Assembly: GCA_947500035.1 (NCBI GenBank)
Contig: CANMQP010000005.1
Span: 124,001-188,000, forward strand
DNA from: an uncultured Kiloniellaceae bacterium
GTDB lineage: Bacteria > Pseudomonadota > Alphaproteobacteria > Kiloniellales > Kiloniellaceae
Direction: 5' to 3'
Length of the DNA: 64,000 nucleotides
The translations under genes were made by a program, and so were the position numbers. The notes below the pieces were generated by a model. It was not told the DNA's origin. It was given only the letters and a program-made list of their open reading frames with translations, and did not search any database. Positions 26,703 through 36,134 of the stretch are shown here, one piece after another; within the stretch, counting starts at the first letter, position 1; every line of letters begins with the position of its first letter.

Positions 26703-27320
26703 GTGCAAGATCTTCATCAAGCCTATTCATGTCTCCGTACGAAAACATCTCAATCGAAACTATTTTTCTCCAGCCGTCGATCTTGGTTTTCGGCGACCTC
26801 ACTGGCTGCGGTCGCCGTGGCTGTGACCATGGCTGCGGTTCCGGTCGCCCAGGCGGCGGAATTGGTGGCGAAGGAGCTTCGGGGCTATCGGAGCCTTGAG
26901 GTGATCCTCGATGACGATGCTGCGGATTGCGCGCTTGACGTCCGCGATAAGGAAATTCGCGCCCATGCGGTTGCGGCCATGGAAAAGCTCGATCTGATTG
27001 AAACCCCCGACGCCCAGGTCGATGCCTCGCTGATCGTGGGCAATATTGCCTTCGGCGCGCTCAACGTCGAATGCGCGCTGCATGTCGAGCTGTCGTTCCA
27101 TACGGGGATCCCGGCGCAGAACATCACCGGGGTGGATGGTGAAACCCGGGCGATCCTCGACCGCATGGGGGTTTTGCCGGTCACGGTTTGGAACCGCAGC
27201 GCCTTCGGTGTTGCCGCGCAGAGGGGCCTGACGAAAGAAGAGGCTTTCGAGAAAGCCTATATCCGCGTGAACGAGATGACCGATTTGCTCGTCGATATCA
27301 TTGCGGAACAGCGCCAGTAA
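26703..27320 (+). CDS. Exported protein of unknown function
   Basis: GTG 26703 follows GGGAGG by six bases and gives 205 aa. A long N-terminal region ends in a hydrophobic segment and an AQA-AE signal cleavage site near residue 52. The mature part is acidic, with two Cys (ADCALD and VECALHVE) that may form a disulfide, and an NEMTDLLVDIIAEQ C-terminal helix. I do not recognise the family. It lies between the iron-binding protein and its presumed permease, which hints at, but does not prove, an iron-related role. Confidence 0.65.
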   Translation: MQDLHQAYSCLRTKTSQSKLFFSSRRSWFSATSLAAVAVAVTMAAVPVAQAAELVAKELRGYRSLEVILDDDAADCALDVRDKEIRAHAVAAMEKLDLIETPDAQVDASLIVGNIAFGALNVECALHVELSFHTGIPAQNITGVDGETRAILDRMGVLPVTVWNRSAFGVAAQRGLTKEEAFEKAYIRVNEMTDLLVDIIAEQRQ

Positions 27321-27360
27321 AAGACCGCAAAGGTTAAAAGGCACCGGACGTCAAAAAAAT

Positions 27361-27388
27361 ACGGACGTTTAAAGACCACAGACGTCCG
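27361..27388 (+). terminator. Possible hairpin after the exported protein gene
   Basis: ACGGACGT (27361-27368) and a complementary ACGTCCGT are separated by about 12 bases, with a TTTT stretch a little downstream. This is a weak terminator candidate. Confidence 0.35.
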
Positions 27389-27500
27389 TCATGTTTTCAA
27401 TCCGGGATCAAGTAAGGTCGAGCCGGGTCACCGGTCAAGTCATTGGCTAGTGTCCCGTTGAATCTGAAATTCAATGATACGAACTTCAGTTCCAGGTGAC

Positions 27501-27560
27501 TAGGTTGAGGACTCATAATTTTGTCGTCAAGACCGTCAAGGAATATGAGTCCTCAACCTA
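27501..27560. repeat. 17-bp perfect inverted repeat between convergent genes
   Basis: TAGGTTGAGGACTCATA (27501-27517) and its exact reverse complement (27544-27560) flank a 26-base loop. Two further small inverted repeats lie just upstream (27458-27474 and around 27481-27492). There is no T-run. The layout suggests a small non-autonomous element or insertion-sequence remnant, or else a structured terminator for the permease gene. Confidence 0.7.
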
Positions 27561-27574
27561 AGCCTCGAACTTGA

Positions 27575-29299
27575 TCACATGCCCGGCCGCGAGCGGGCAA
27601 TGGCGCGGGTCAGCAGGATCAGGGGCGGAATCGCGACAATCACGATGGCGAGGGACGGGATCGAAGCTTCCGTCAGCCTTTCGTCCGACGCCAGGTTATG
27701 GGCCTGGATGGCGAGGGTGTCGAAATTAAAGGGCCGCATCACAAGAGTCGCCGGCAGTTCCTTCATGACATCCACGAAGACCACCAGACCGGCGGTGAGC
27801 AGACTGCCCCACATCAGGGGCATATGAACCCGCCAGAGGGTGCTGGTCGCGCTTTGGCCCAGAGTGCGGGCGGCATCGTCCATTGAAGGCCTGATCTTGC
27901 CCAGGCTGGCTTCCACCGTATTAAGCGAGACGGCCATGAAGCGCACCAGATAGGCAAACACCAGAGCCGCAATGCCGCCGGTGAGCAGCAGTCCGGTCGA
28001 AATGCCGAAGCTGCTCACCATCCAGGCATCAACCGTATTGTCCAGGCGCGCGAAGGGGATCAGGACGCCCACGGCGATGACCGTACCGGGCACGGCGTAG
28101 CCCATCGATGCGATCCGCACCGCGAACCTGGAGAGACTGTTGGGGTTCAGGCGCACCCCATAGGCCATCACCATGGCGATAACGACCGCGATGCTTGCCG
28201 TGATGGCTGCCAGGGTGAAGCTGTTGAAGATAAGATCCAGAAAACGGGGCGCGATCAGAGCCGCTTCGCTCTCCAGCGCCATCGAGATCAAGAGGATGCA
28301 GGGCAGCAGGAAACCCAGGGTCAGGGGCAGGCCACAGGCCAGAAAGGCGAGGAACCCGCGGCTTCCTCTCAATTCATAGCGCGGCAGGTTCTGATAGCGG
28401 TTCGTGGCCTGGTGATAGCGGGCGACCCCGCGGTTGAGGCGCTCCATCAGGAGAATGGCGAAAACGAAGGCGAGCAGGACGGATGAGAGCTGGCCGGCGG
28501 CAATCCGGTCGCCGAAGTCGATCCAGGCCCGCACGATCCCGGTGGTAAAGGTCTGAACTCCGAAGAACGACACCGTTCCGAAATCGGCCAGGGTCTCCAT
28601 CAGGGCCAGGGCGGTGCCTGCGGCGATCGAGGGGCGGGCCAGGGGCAGGGCCACGCGCATGAAGCTGCTGCGCGGGGTGCAGCCGAGCGTCCGGCTGACT
28701 TCCAGCGCGCAGATCGATTGTTCGAGGAATGCCGCGCGCGCCAGCATATAGACGTAGGGATAAAGCACCAGCGACAGCATGGTTATGGCACCGCCGAGCG
28801 ATCTCACATCGGGAAACCAGTACTCCCGGAACGAAAGATCCCAGGTATCCCGGATCCATTGCTGCAGAGGGCCGCTGGGCTGCAGAAAGTCCGTGTAGGT
28901 GTAGGCCATGACATAGGCAGGGACCGCGAGCGGCAGGATCAGGGCCCACTCAAAGATACGCCAGCCTGGAAACCTGCACATGGTGACCAGCCAGGCGGTC
29001 GTGGTTCCAATAATAGGAACGCAAATTCCCACACCCAGAATGAGAAGGGTCGTGTTCAGAGTGTAAGCGGGCAGGACTGTTTCAACCAGGTGTTGCCAGG
29101 TTCCCGAGCCACTGGAAAAGACGTTGGCCAGGACGCTGATCACGGGGATTGTGAGCAGGCAGGCAATCGCCAGCGAAAGCCATGTGAATGTGGAGAGTTC
29201 GCCGAACGAGCGCATGGCGTCGCGCAAACGAAGGCTGATGGCTGCCCCTATGCCTGCCCGCGTATCGACTCCCGGCGGGCCCTGGCGCACATCGTCCGT
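27575..29299 (-). CDS. Fe(III) ABC transporter permease (FbpB-like, fused)
   Basis: A 574-aa inner-membrane protein with about twelve helices in two binding-protein-dependent transport domains. Each has the EAA-type loop (ASRTLGCTPRSSFMRVALPLARP near residue 215, and AARTLGQSATSTLWRVHMPL near 510). This is the layout of FbpB/SfuB ferric permeases. The GTG at 29299 follows AAAGGTGGG and is preferred to the ATG at 29332. No ATPase (FbpC) gene lies nearby, so the transporter must borrow one from elsewhere. Confidence 0.88.
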   Translation of the reverse strand, partial: TDDVRQGPPGVDTRAGIGAAISLRLRDAMRSFGELSTFTWLSLAIACLLTIPVISVLANVFSSGSGTWQHLVETVLPAYTLNTTLLILGVGICVPIIGTTTAWLVTMCRFPGWRIFEWALILPLAVPAYVMAYTYTDFLQPSGPLQQWIRDTWDLSFREYWFPDVRSLGGAITMLSLVLYPYVYMLARAAFLEQSICALEVSRTLGCTPRSSFMRVALPLARPSIAAGTALALMETLADFGTVSFFGVQTFTTGIVRAWIDFGDRIAAGQLSSVLLAFVFAILLMERLNRGVARYHQATNRYQNLPRYELRGSRGFLAFLACGLPLTLGFLLPCILLISMALESEAALIAPRFLDLIFNSFTLAAITASIAVVIAMVMAYGVRLNPNSLSRFAVRIASMGYAVPGTVIAVGVLIPFARLDNTVDAWMVSSFGISTGLLLTGGIAALVFAYLVRFMAVSLNTVEASLGKIRPSMDDAARTLGQSATSTLWRVHMPLMWGSLLTAGLVVFVDVMKELPATLVMRPFNFDTLAIQAHNLASDERLTEASIPSLAIVIVAIPPLILLTRAIARSRPGM

Positions 29300-29931
29300 C
29301 ACGAAGATCCCACCTTTACAAACATTCCTCAATCACCCGATCCCTCTCGCCGGGATGGTCAAGAGATTGAATCGTCTACACATAACCTTCTTCAGGCCTG
29401 GAGCGTTCGCGCCGCCCAGATGACGGAAAGCGACCGGACCTCCACAACACTGGCTTCAGACAGCGGTTTCCGGGAGGCTGGGGCTTCACGCCGGTCTGCG
29501 TGTCTCCGTTTCACAGGCCTTTGCCCCGATCTCCTTCGCGCGATCTTGCGCGCAAAAACACCTGTCTTCAGGGTCTGTGAAGCAACACTGATTTATAACT
29601 AACAACGCGACGCGTTCGCAAACAATGCTTTGTTCAAAAAAATTTGTCTCAAATCTTCTTTGGGCTGAAAGTCAAGGGTCACATTTGTAGGCGTTTGAAT
29701 ACGCGTCAACCTGGATACGCCGCCCCCGTCGATTCTCTCCAGGGTTGGAAACGGCAATTTTCAAGAGAAAAAACTTAAATTTTTCAGTGATTTATCTATC
29801 GCGGGTAGGAGCGTTAAAGCAGTAAGGGCTTATTAAGCTCTGTTTGGCACTCTAACGCTGAAGCGGAGGCTTAGTTAACACCTGCAAAGTTTCCCGTTTA
29901 AAATTCAAATCACTATCATGGGGCAGCGGTC
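29300..29931. promoter_or_regulatory. Long divergent regulatory region between the permease and cheA
   Basis: These 632 bases carry no convincing gene. They become A+T-rich from about 29600 and hold two small inverted repeats, AACGCG-A-CGCGTT at 29604-29616 and AACAA-TGCT-TTGTT at 29621-29634. The stretch before cheA has several TTAA tetranucleotides but no TTAA-N7-TTAA pair. The cheA operon promoter must lie here. Confidence 0.5.
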
Positions 29932-32763
29932 ATGGACGACCTGTTGAGTGAATTTTTGACCGAGACCAGCGAGGGATTGTCGACACTTGATGTCGAGATC
30001 GTGAAGCTCGAGCAGAATCCAAATGACGCCGATTTGCTGGGAAATATCTTCCGGCTGATGCATACAATCAAGGGAACCTGCGGGTTTCTGGGATTGCCGA
30101 GGCTGGAATCGGTTGCGCATGCGGGAGAGAACATCCTGGGTAAGGTACGTGACGGCGAACTGGTCGTCACCGGACCGATCGTATCCCTGATTCTGGAATG
30201 TCTCGATCAGATCCGCGACATTCTCAACGCGCTTGAGGCAACAGAGGCCGAGCCCGAAGGTGATGATAGCGAGCTGATCAGCCGCCTGAATGCGGCTGCA
30301 GAAGGCAATTTGGCAGATGCGCCTGCAGAGGCTGCTGCACCGGCAGCGGCCCCGGCGGAAGCCGCGGCTGCAGAACCTGAGCCCGAGGCGGAAGCAGAGG
30401 AAGAGTTCGTTCCGACGCCTGCTTCCGAGACCGGCAATATGAATATGATGGCTGAAGAGCCGCAGGCCGAGGCCGTAGCCCAGGAGCCGGCCGCTGAGGC
30501 CGCGCCTGAGCCCATCGCCGAGACGCCGGCACCCGCCGCACCGGAAGCGCCTGCTGCTGCGCCGCCTGCGCCGGCCGCTGCAGCGAAAAAGCCGGCCGGC
30601 AATCAGGAGGTTGCCAAGGAATCTTCCGTTGCCAACCAGTCGATCCGCGTCAACGTGGATCTGCTCGAAAATCTCATGACAATGGTTTCCGAGCTGGTGC
30701 TGACCCGGAACCAGACCCTGCAAATCCTGCGCGGTCAGAAGGACAGCGAGTTTGCCGCGCCGCTCCAGCGCCTCAATCACGTGGTGTCGGAGCTGCAGGA
30801 AGGCGTCATGAAGACCCGGATGCAGCCCATCGGCAACGCCTGGGCCAAGCTGCCGCGTATCATCCGCGATCTCTCGCTCGAACTGGATAAGAAGATCGAT
30901 CTGGTTATGAAGGGCGCCGAGACCGAGCTTGACCGTCAGGTTCTTGAACTGATCAAGGATCCGCTGACCCACATGGTCCGGAATTCCGCGGACCACGGTT
31001 TGGAGATGCCGGCGGACCGTATCAAGGTCGGCAAGCCCGAGACCGGCAAGGTTTTGCTCAATGCCTTCCACGAAGGCGGCCACATCATCATCGAAATCGT
31101 CGATGACGGCCGCGGCCTCGCCAGCGCCAAGATCAAGGAAAAGGTTCTTGCGAACGGCCTGGCCACCGAAGCCGAGCTGGAATCCATGAGCGAACAGCAG
31201 ATCCAGCAGTTCATCTTTAAAGCCGGTTTCTCCACCGCCGCTGCCGTCACTTCGGTATCGGGCCGGGGCGTCGGCATGGACGTGGTTCGGACCAACATCG
31301 AGAAAATCGGTGGTACGGTCGAGCTGAAATCGGTCGAAGGCAAGGGCACGACCTTCACGATCAAGATCCCGCTGACACTTGCGATTGTATCGGCATTGAT
31401 CGTGGCCTGCGGCCGCGAACGCTTTGCCATTCCGCAGCTCTCGGTCGTCGAGTTGGTCCGGGCTTCCGGCAACTCTGAGCACTCGATCGAGCGGATCAAC
31501 GATACGCCGGTTCTTCGCCTGCGTAACCGTCTTCTGCCGCTGGTCAATCTGCGTGAACTTCTCAAGCTGCCGCCTCAGGAAGCCGAAGGTCCGGTCACTA
31601 GCGAGAGCAATGAAGCTTCCGAGAATGCGGAAACGGCGGATGCGGAAAGCAAGAAGCCCGAAAACACGGCAGGCCTGATCAAGAACGACAACTTTATCGT
31701 CGTGGCCCAGGTCGGAACCTACAGCTTTGGCATCATTGTCGATCGGGTCTTCGACACCGAGGAAATCGTGGTCAAGCCGGTCGCGCCGATCCTGCGCGAT
31801 ATTCAGCTCTTCTCGGGTAATACAATCCTGGGCGATGGAGCCGTTGTCATGATTCTTGATCCCAACGGCATTGCCGCCGCGACCGGCGAGATCGCCGTTT
31901 CCGGTTCCGCCGCGGAAGGCGCGGCCGAGCGCCATGCCGGCGACAATGCCGAGACGGTTGCAATGCTGGTCTTCCGGGCGGCGGACGAAGCGCCGAAAGC
32001 GGTGCCTCTTGGTCTCGTCGCGCGGCTTGAGGAAATCGATCTTGCGAGCGTCGAGAATTCCGGCGGTCAGCGGGTCGTTCAGTATCGCGGCGCCTTGATG
32101 CCGCTGGTACAGATGGACGGCAAGGAGCTGAAGGCGGAAGGGCGCCAGCCCGTCCTGGTCTTCAGCGACCGGGATCGCACCATGGGCCTTGTGGTCGACG
32201 AAATTGTCGACATCGTCGAAGACCGCATGAACATCGAACTCGGCACCGAGAAGCAGGGCTGTATCGGCAGTGCCATCATCGACGACAAGGCAACCGATAT
32301 CATCGATGCCAGCTTCTACCTGCAGCAGGCCTTCTCGGATTGGTTTGCCGGCGGTGAGCGCGGTGACGGCGCTGAAGAGGGCGGATCCAAGATCCTGGTG
32401 GTCGACGACAGTCCCTTCTTCCGGAACCTGCTTGCACCGCTGCTTTCGGTCGCCGGCTATGAAGTCACGACGGTCGAATCCGCCGCGGAAGCCCTGGAGC
32501 TTTGTGAAGCGGGCAAGGTCTTCGATGTCATCGTGTCCGACATCGAAATGCCTGGCATGAGCGGTTTCGAGTTTGCCGAAACCGTCAAGAACAACACGCG
32601 CTGGGCCAATGTTCCCCTGGTTGCGCTGTCGTCCTTCGCTTCGCCCAACGATCTGGCGCGGGGCCGCGAAGTCGGCTTCACGGATTATGTGTCCAAGAAT
32701 GACCGTGATGCCCTGCTTCACACCCTGAAAGACACCCTAGCTGAAGTAAGAGGTGCCGCATGA
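29932..32763 (+). CDS. cheA: Chemotaxis histidine kinase CheA with two CheW modules and a receiver
   Basis: The order is an Hpt domain (phospho-His in RLMHTIKGTCGFLGL, residue about 44), an Ala/Pro/Glu-rich linker (about 120-225), and a dimerisation helix pair. The ATPase domain follows, with HMVRNSADHGLE (N box), DDGRGL, GRGVGMDVV and a G-rich lid. A CheW-like domain (about 485-650), a second CheW-like domain (about 665-800) and a C-terminal receiver come last. The receiver has acidic KILVVDDSPFF, phospho-Asp in VSDIEMPG and a C-terminal Lys. The kinase signals receptor state to CheY and CheB, and the receiver may act as a phosphate sink. It overlaps cheW by ATGA. Confidence 0.95.
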   Translation: MDDLLSEFLTETSEGLSTLDVEIVKLEQNPNDADLLGNIFRLMHTIKGTCGFLGLPRLESVAHAGENILGKVRDGELVVTGPIVSLILECLDQIRDILNALEATEAEPEGDDSELISRLNAAAEGNLADAPAEAAAPAAAPAEAAAAEPEPEAEAEEEFVPTPASETGNMNMMAEEPQAEAVAQEPAAEAAPEPIAETPAPAAPEAPAAAPPAPAAAAKKPAGNQEVAKESSVANQSIRVNVDLLENLMTMVSELVLTRNQTLQILRGQKDSEFAAPLQRLNHVVSELQEGVMKTRMQPIGNAWAKLPRIIRDLSLELDKKIDLVMKGAETELDRQVLELIKDPLTHMVRNSADHGLEMPADRIKVGKPETGKVLLNAFHEGGHIIIEIVDDGRGLASAKIKEKVLANGLATEAELESMSEQQIQQFIFKAGFSTAAAVTSVSGRGVGMDVVRTNIEKIGGTVELKSVEGKGTTFTIKIPLTLAIVSALIVACGRERFAIPQLSVVELVRASGNSEHSIERINDTPVLRLRNRLLPLVNLRELLKLPPQEAEGPVTSESNEASENAETADAESKKPENTAGLIKNDNFIVVAQVGTYSFGIIVDRVFDTEEIVVKPVAPILRDIQLFSGNTILGDGAVVMILDPNGIAAATGEIAVSGSAAEGAAERHAGDNAETVAMLVFRAADEAPKAVPLGLVARLEEIDLASVENSGGQRVVQYRGALMPLVQMDGKELKAEGRQPVLVFSDRDRTMGLVVDEIVDIVEDRMNIELGTEKQGCIGSAIIDDKATDIIDASFYLQQAFSDWFAGGERGDGAEEGGSKILVVDDSPFFRNLLAPLLSVAGYEVTTVESAAEALELCEAGKVFDVIVSDIEMPGMSGFEFAETVKNNTRWANVPLVALSSFASPNDLARGREVGFTDYVSKNDRDALLHTLKDTLAEVRGAA

Positions 32764-33239
32764 GCGAGCAATTGGAAGTTTCCACCTCGGCCTCGGTCGC
32801 ACAGACCGACGAGTACATTACCTTTGTGATTGCGGGGCAGCTGTTCGGCGTACCGGTTCTGAAGGTCCAGGACGTTCTCAGCCCCCAGCAGATCACACCG
32901 ATCCCGCTGGCGCCGCCTGAGATTGCCGGATCGCTCAACCTGCGTGGCCGGATTGTAACCGCGATCGATGTCCGGCTGCGTCTCGGTCTGAGTGGCCGCG
33001 ATGAAGGGGACGAGGGTATGAGCATCGTCGTCGAGCACGACAGTGAGCTTTATAGCCTGATGGTTGATTCCGTCGGTGAAGTCCTGCAGCTGAAAGCAAG
33101 CCACTTCGAGCGAAATCCTCCGACATTAGATCAAAAGTTTAGAGAGTATTCAGACGGTATTTACCGTTTGGACGATAAGCTACTGGTGGTGTTGGACGTA
33201 ACTCGTCTTCTCGACTATGGCCGCGAGGCCGCCGCGTAA
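32760..33239 (+). CDS. cheW: Chemotaxis coupling protein CheW
   Basis: The 159-aa protein consists of one CheW SH3-like domain (TFVIAGQLFGVPVLKVQDVL, then GSLNLRGRIVTAIDVRLRLGL) that links receptors to CheA. The start overlaps the cheA stop codon. It is the second gene of the che operon. Confidence 0.94.
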   Translation: MSEQLEVSTSASVAQTDEYITFVIAGQLFGVPVLKVQDVLSPQQITPIPLAPPEIAGSLNLRGRIVTAIDVRLRLGLSGRDEGDEGMSIVVEHDSELYSLMVDSVGEVLQLKASHFERNPPTLDQKFREYSDGIYRLDDKLLVVLDVTRLLDYGREAAA

Positions 33240-33310
33240 GGCAAGTTATCAAAGGCACGTGAAAAAATGTTAGTATTTCATGAGTTTACAACTCGATCCG
33301 GAGTCTCAAT

Positions 33311-33676
33311 ATGAAGTCCTGCCTGATCGTCGACGACTCTAAAGTCGTTCGAATGGTGGCCCGAAAAATTCTCGAGGGTCTCAACTTTGCAATCGACGAG
33401 GCTGAAGATGGCCAGAAAGCCATCGAGGCGTGCGAGAAAAACATGCCTGATGCCGTGCTGCTCGATTGGAACATGCCTATCAAAAGTGGCATCGAGTTCC
33501 TTGTCGACCTTCGCGCCATGAAGGACGTCGAGCAGCCTGTCGTGGTTTTCTGCACGACGGAAAACGACATGTCGCACATCCAGGAAGCCATCCAGGCCGG
33601 TGCGAACGAGTACATTATGAAGCCGTTTGATAGCGAGATTATCGAATCGAAATTCACGCAGGTGGGTTTGATTTGA
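33311..33676 (+). CDS. cheY: Chemotaxis response regulator CheY
   Basis: A 121-aa stand-alone receiver with the acidic pair in IVDDSKVV, phospho-Asp in LLDWNMP (residue about 54), the Thr switch in FCTTEND and Lys in IMKPFD. Phosphorylated by CheA, it binds the flagellar switch (FliN or FliG). It lies 71 bases after cheW and overlaps the frame of cheB. Confidence 0.94.
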   Translation: MKSCLIVDDSKVVRMVARKILEGLNFAIDEAEDGQKAIEACEKNMPDAVLLDWNMPIKSGIEFLVDLRAMKDVEQPVVVFCTTENDMSHIQEAIQAGANEYIMKPFDSEIIESKFTQVGLI

Positions 33677-33678
33677 TC

Positions 33679-34818
33679 ATGGCTGTTGGTGAAGCTTCAG
33701 CAACCGGTTTGACGGGTCCTTATAAGGTGATGATAGTCGACGACTCGGCTGTGATCCGGGGCCTTCTGACACGCGCGCTTGAGTCGGATCCACAGATATC
33801 AATCGCTGCTTCCGTTCAGAACGGCAAAATCGCCGTCTCGACCCTTGAACGTCAAAAGGTCGATGTGGTGGTTCTCGATATCGAGATGCCGGTTATGGAC
33901 GGAATGACCGCTTTGCCGCTGATCATAAAGACTCAGCCTGGCGTCAAAGTGATCATGGCTTCGACCCTGACCCTGAAGAACGCCGAAATCAGCATGCAGG
34001 CACTGCAGGCAGGCGCGGCGGACTACATTCCCAAACCGACATCGACCGGGAGCATATCTACCGCCGGCGATTTCAAACGGGAACTGACGGAAAAGGTCAA
34101 AGCTCTGGGCCTCGCAGCCCGGGGGGGAACACAGGCGCCGGTCGCGGTTCCGGCTCAGACGACTGCTTCGGACACTGTCGTGGCCAAGCCGGTATCGGCG
34201 AAAAAACCGATAAAGCTCCGGCCGATGCCGACAATGATTCCGGACATCATTGCGATCGGCAGCTCGACTGGCGGACCGCAAGCGCTTTTCGAGGTGATGA
34301 AAAGCCTCTCGGGAAAGGTGACGCAGCCGATCCTGATAACACAGCATATGCCGGCGACTTTTACCAAGCTGCTGGCGGAGCATATTTCACGAGTGAGTGG
34401 GATGACCTGTAACGAAGCGACAGACGGTGAAGCAATTGTGGGGGGGCAGGCCTATGTGGCGCCTGGCGACTACCACATGGTGCTTGAAGCCGACGGCGGA
34501 AACAAAGTCATCCGTTTAACGCAAGATCCACCGGAGAACTTCTGCAGACCATCGGTCGATCCGATGCTCAGAAGTTTGAGTAAAATCTATGGGCCCAAAC
34601 TTCTCGTCATCATTCTGACGGGGATGGGGTCTGATGGGCAACGAGGCTCTGAAGTTGTCACTGCGGCCGGTGGCGCAGTGGTCGCTCAGGACGAAGCGAC
34701 AAGTGTTGTTTGGGGGATGCCTGGCGCAGTAGCCAGCGATGGTCTTTGTTCGGCTGTTTTGCCGCTCAAGGAGATCGGTCCCCAGGTGCTAAAGCTTGTT
34801 ATGAGGTCGGCGGCATGA
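33679..34818 (+). CDS. cheB: Chemotaxis protein-glutamate methylesterase CheB
   Basis: An N-terminal receiver (IVDDSAVIRG, VVLDIEMPVMDG) is joined by a linker to the methylesterase domain with the catalytic Ser in IGSSTGGPQ, His in TQHMP and Asp in LTGMGSDG. It removes methyl groups from receptors (and deamidates), counteracting CheR. The ATG at 33679 is chosen over the in-frame TTG at 33673. The gene starts right after the cheY stop and overlaps cheR by four bases. Confidence 0.93.
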   Translation: MAVGEASATGLTGPYKVMIVDDSAVIRGLLTRALESDPQISIAASVQNGKIAVSTLERQKVDVVVLDIEMPVMDGMTALPLIIKTQPGVKVIMASTLTLKNAEISMQALQAGAADYIPKPTSTGSISTAGDFKRELTEKVKALGLAARGGTQAPVAVPAQTTASDTVVAKPVSAKKPIKLRPMPTMIPDIIAIGSSTGGPQALFEVMKSLSGKVTQPILITQHMPATFTKLLAEHISRVSGMTCNEATDGEAIVGGQAYVAPGDYHMVLEADGGNKVIRLTQDPPENFCRPSVDPMLRSLSKIYGPKLLVIILTGMGSDGQRGSEVVTAAGGAVVAQDEATSVVWGMPGAVASDGLCSAVLPLKEIGPQVLKLVMRSAA

Positions 34819-35651
34819 ACGTGAACGATTTCGAACTCATTTCTCAACTCCTGAAAAAGCGCTCGGGGTTGGTACTTTCGGAAGATAAGGCATATCTGCT
34901 GGAAAGCAGATTGAACCCTGTCGCGCGCAAGTGGGGCCTCAGCGGCTTCGACGAGTTGGCGCAGCAGGTCCGTAAGACCAACGACGAAAAGCTTTTGGTG
35001 GATATTACCGAAGCCATGACGACCAATGAGTCGTTCTTCTTTCGGGACCAAAAGCCGTTTGATCAGTTCCGGGACGTCGTACTCCCGTATCTGCTCGAAC
35101 ACCGGGCGCCGAAAAAGTCGATCAGGATCTGGTGCGCTGCCGCGTCAAGCGGACAGGAGCCATATACCTTGGCAATGCTTCTGAAGGAAGCTCAGGCCAA
35201 GCTGGCCGGCTGGCGGGTTGAGATTGTGGGAACCGATATCTCCCAGGAAATTCTCGATAAGGCTAAGGAGGGCATCTACTCGCAGTTCGAAGTGCAACGC
35301 GGCCTTCCGATCAACCTTCTGGTCAAGTACTTCACCCAGGTTGAGGATCGTTGGAAGCTCAACGATGAAATCCGCAACATGGTGACGTTCAAGAATTTCA
35401 ACCTCTTGAACTCGATGTCCGGGATGGGTCAGTTTGATGTGATCTTCTGCCGGAACGTCCTGATCTATTTCGATCAGCCGACCAAGACGCAGGTTCTGGA
35501 TCAGATGGCGGGGCTTTTGGCGAACGACGGCTTCCTCTATCTCGGCGGCGCCGAGACGGTTCTTGGAATCTCCGACCGCTTCCTGCTGATCCCCGGACAG
35601 CGCGGTATTTACGGCCTGGCCAACGAAGGTGCCGTCAAGAAAGCTGTTTGA
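34815..35651 (+). CDS. cheR: Chemotaxis receptor methyltransferase CheR
   Basis: The 278-aa SAM-dependent enzyme has an N-terminal helical domain, then MTTNESFFFRD, IWCAAASSGQEPYTLAM (SAM site), GTDIS and FCRNVLIYFD motifs. It methylates glutamates of chemoreceptors. The ATGA overlap with cheB sets the start. The longer open frame from 34710 lies in cheB. It is the last gene of the che operon; no chemoreceptor gene is present. Confidence 0.94.
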   Translation: MNVNDFELISQLLKKRSGLVLSEDKAYLLESRLNPVARKWGLSGFDELAQQVRKTNDEKLLVDITEAMTTNESFFFRDQKPFDQFRDVVLPYLLEHRAPKKSIRIWCAAASSGQEPYTLAMLLKEAQAKLAGWRVEIVGTDISQEILDKAKEGIYSQFEVQRGLPINLLVKYFTQVEDRWKLNDEIRNMVTFKNFNLLNSMSGMGQFDVIFCRNVLIYFDQPTKTQVLDQMAGLLANDGFLYLGGAETVLGISDRFLLIPGQRGIYGLANEGAVKKAV

Positions 35652-36100
35652 TCTTTAGAAGACCGCCGCCGCCTGGTCTGGGTTTGAACGGCAGGTTACG
35701 GCCTGTAGGAGGGGCTGATCGATTTACTTCGTTTTGAAGTGAATCGATCAGCCTTTTCTTTTGCGAGAGCGCGATTGTGTTTTGCCGGCAAGGTAGAATG
35801 CGGTCGCGCTCTTTGCAGATGCGCGCCTGTCTAATCTCTGCTGCACCGTAGATGACATCGGAACGGGCCCGCGACCGGTCGTGAACCGGCACAGGGTCTT
35901 TTCATGGCGCGGGAAGGTGGGGGCAGGGGTGTTTTTACCCCTCGCCGATCTGCGGCGGCTTCCGGGTTGCGCCGGGGGCCTAGAGTCGCGGCCGCCGGCA
36001 ATCGCCTCCAGCAAGAGCCGGCAAGCCCCAGCGAAACCTAACGTAAGGCCTTGGGGATCACCAGTGGGAAGGAACCGGACTTTTGCGGAATCCGGACAAG
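35652..36100. other. Intergenic region between cheR and the ctrA terminator
   Basis: This stretch contains the cheR terminator (35713-35760) and otherwise no gene. Small open frames on both strands lack domains and ribosome-binding sites. A short hairpin, CCGGA...TCCGG, lies near 36075-36095. Confidence 0.55.
35713..35762 (+). terminator. Strong intrinsic terminator of the che operon
   Basis: An 18-bp stem (35713-35730 with 35736-35753, one G-U pair) carries a GTTTT loop and is followed by TTTTCTTTT. It begins 62 bases after the cheR stop. Confidence 0.92.
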
Positions 36101-36134
36101 TAAAGGGCCTGCACCGAGAGGAGCAGGCCCTTTA
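36101..36134. terminator. Bidirectional terminator downstream of ctrA
   Basis: TAAAGGGCCTGC (36101-36112) pairs perfectly with GCAGGCCCTTTA (36123-36134). The flanking A/T bases form the tails. It ends the minus-strand ctrA transcript 85 bases after the stop codon. Confidence 0.8.

Noticed and set aside
28718-29602. 294-codon plus-strand frame opposite the permease
   Set aside because: It runs through the permease coding region and the intergenic gap with no domain or ribosome-binding site.
29800-29925. CtrA binding site (TTAA-N7-TTAA) before cheA
   Set aside because: Several TTAA tetranucleotides are present, but none are separated by seven bases.
29905-32721. 938-codon open frame on the minus strand opposite cheA
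   Set aside because: It mirrors the high-GC cheA codons and has no recognisable domain. The plus-strand protein is a full CheA, so this is a shadow.
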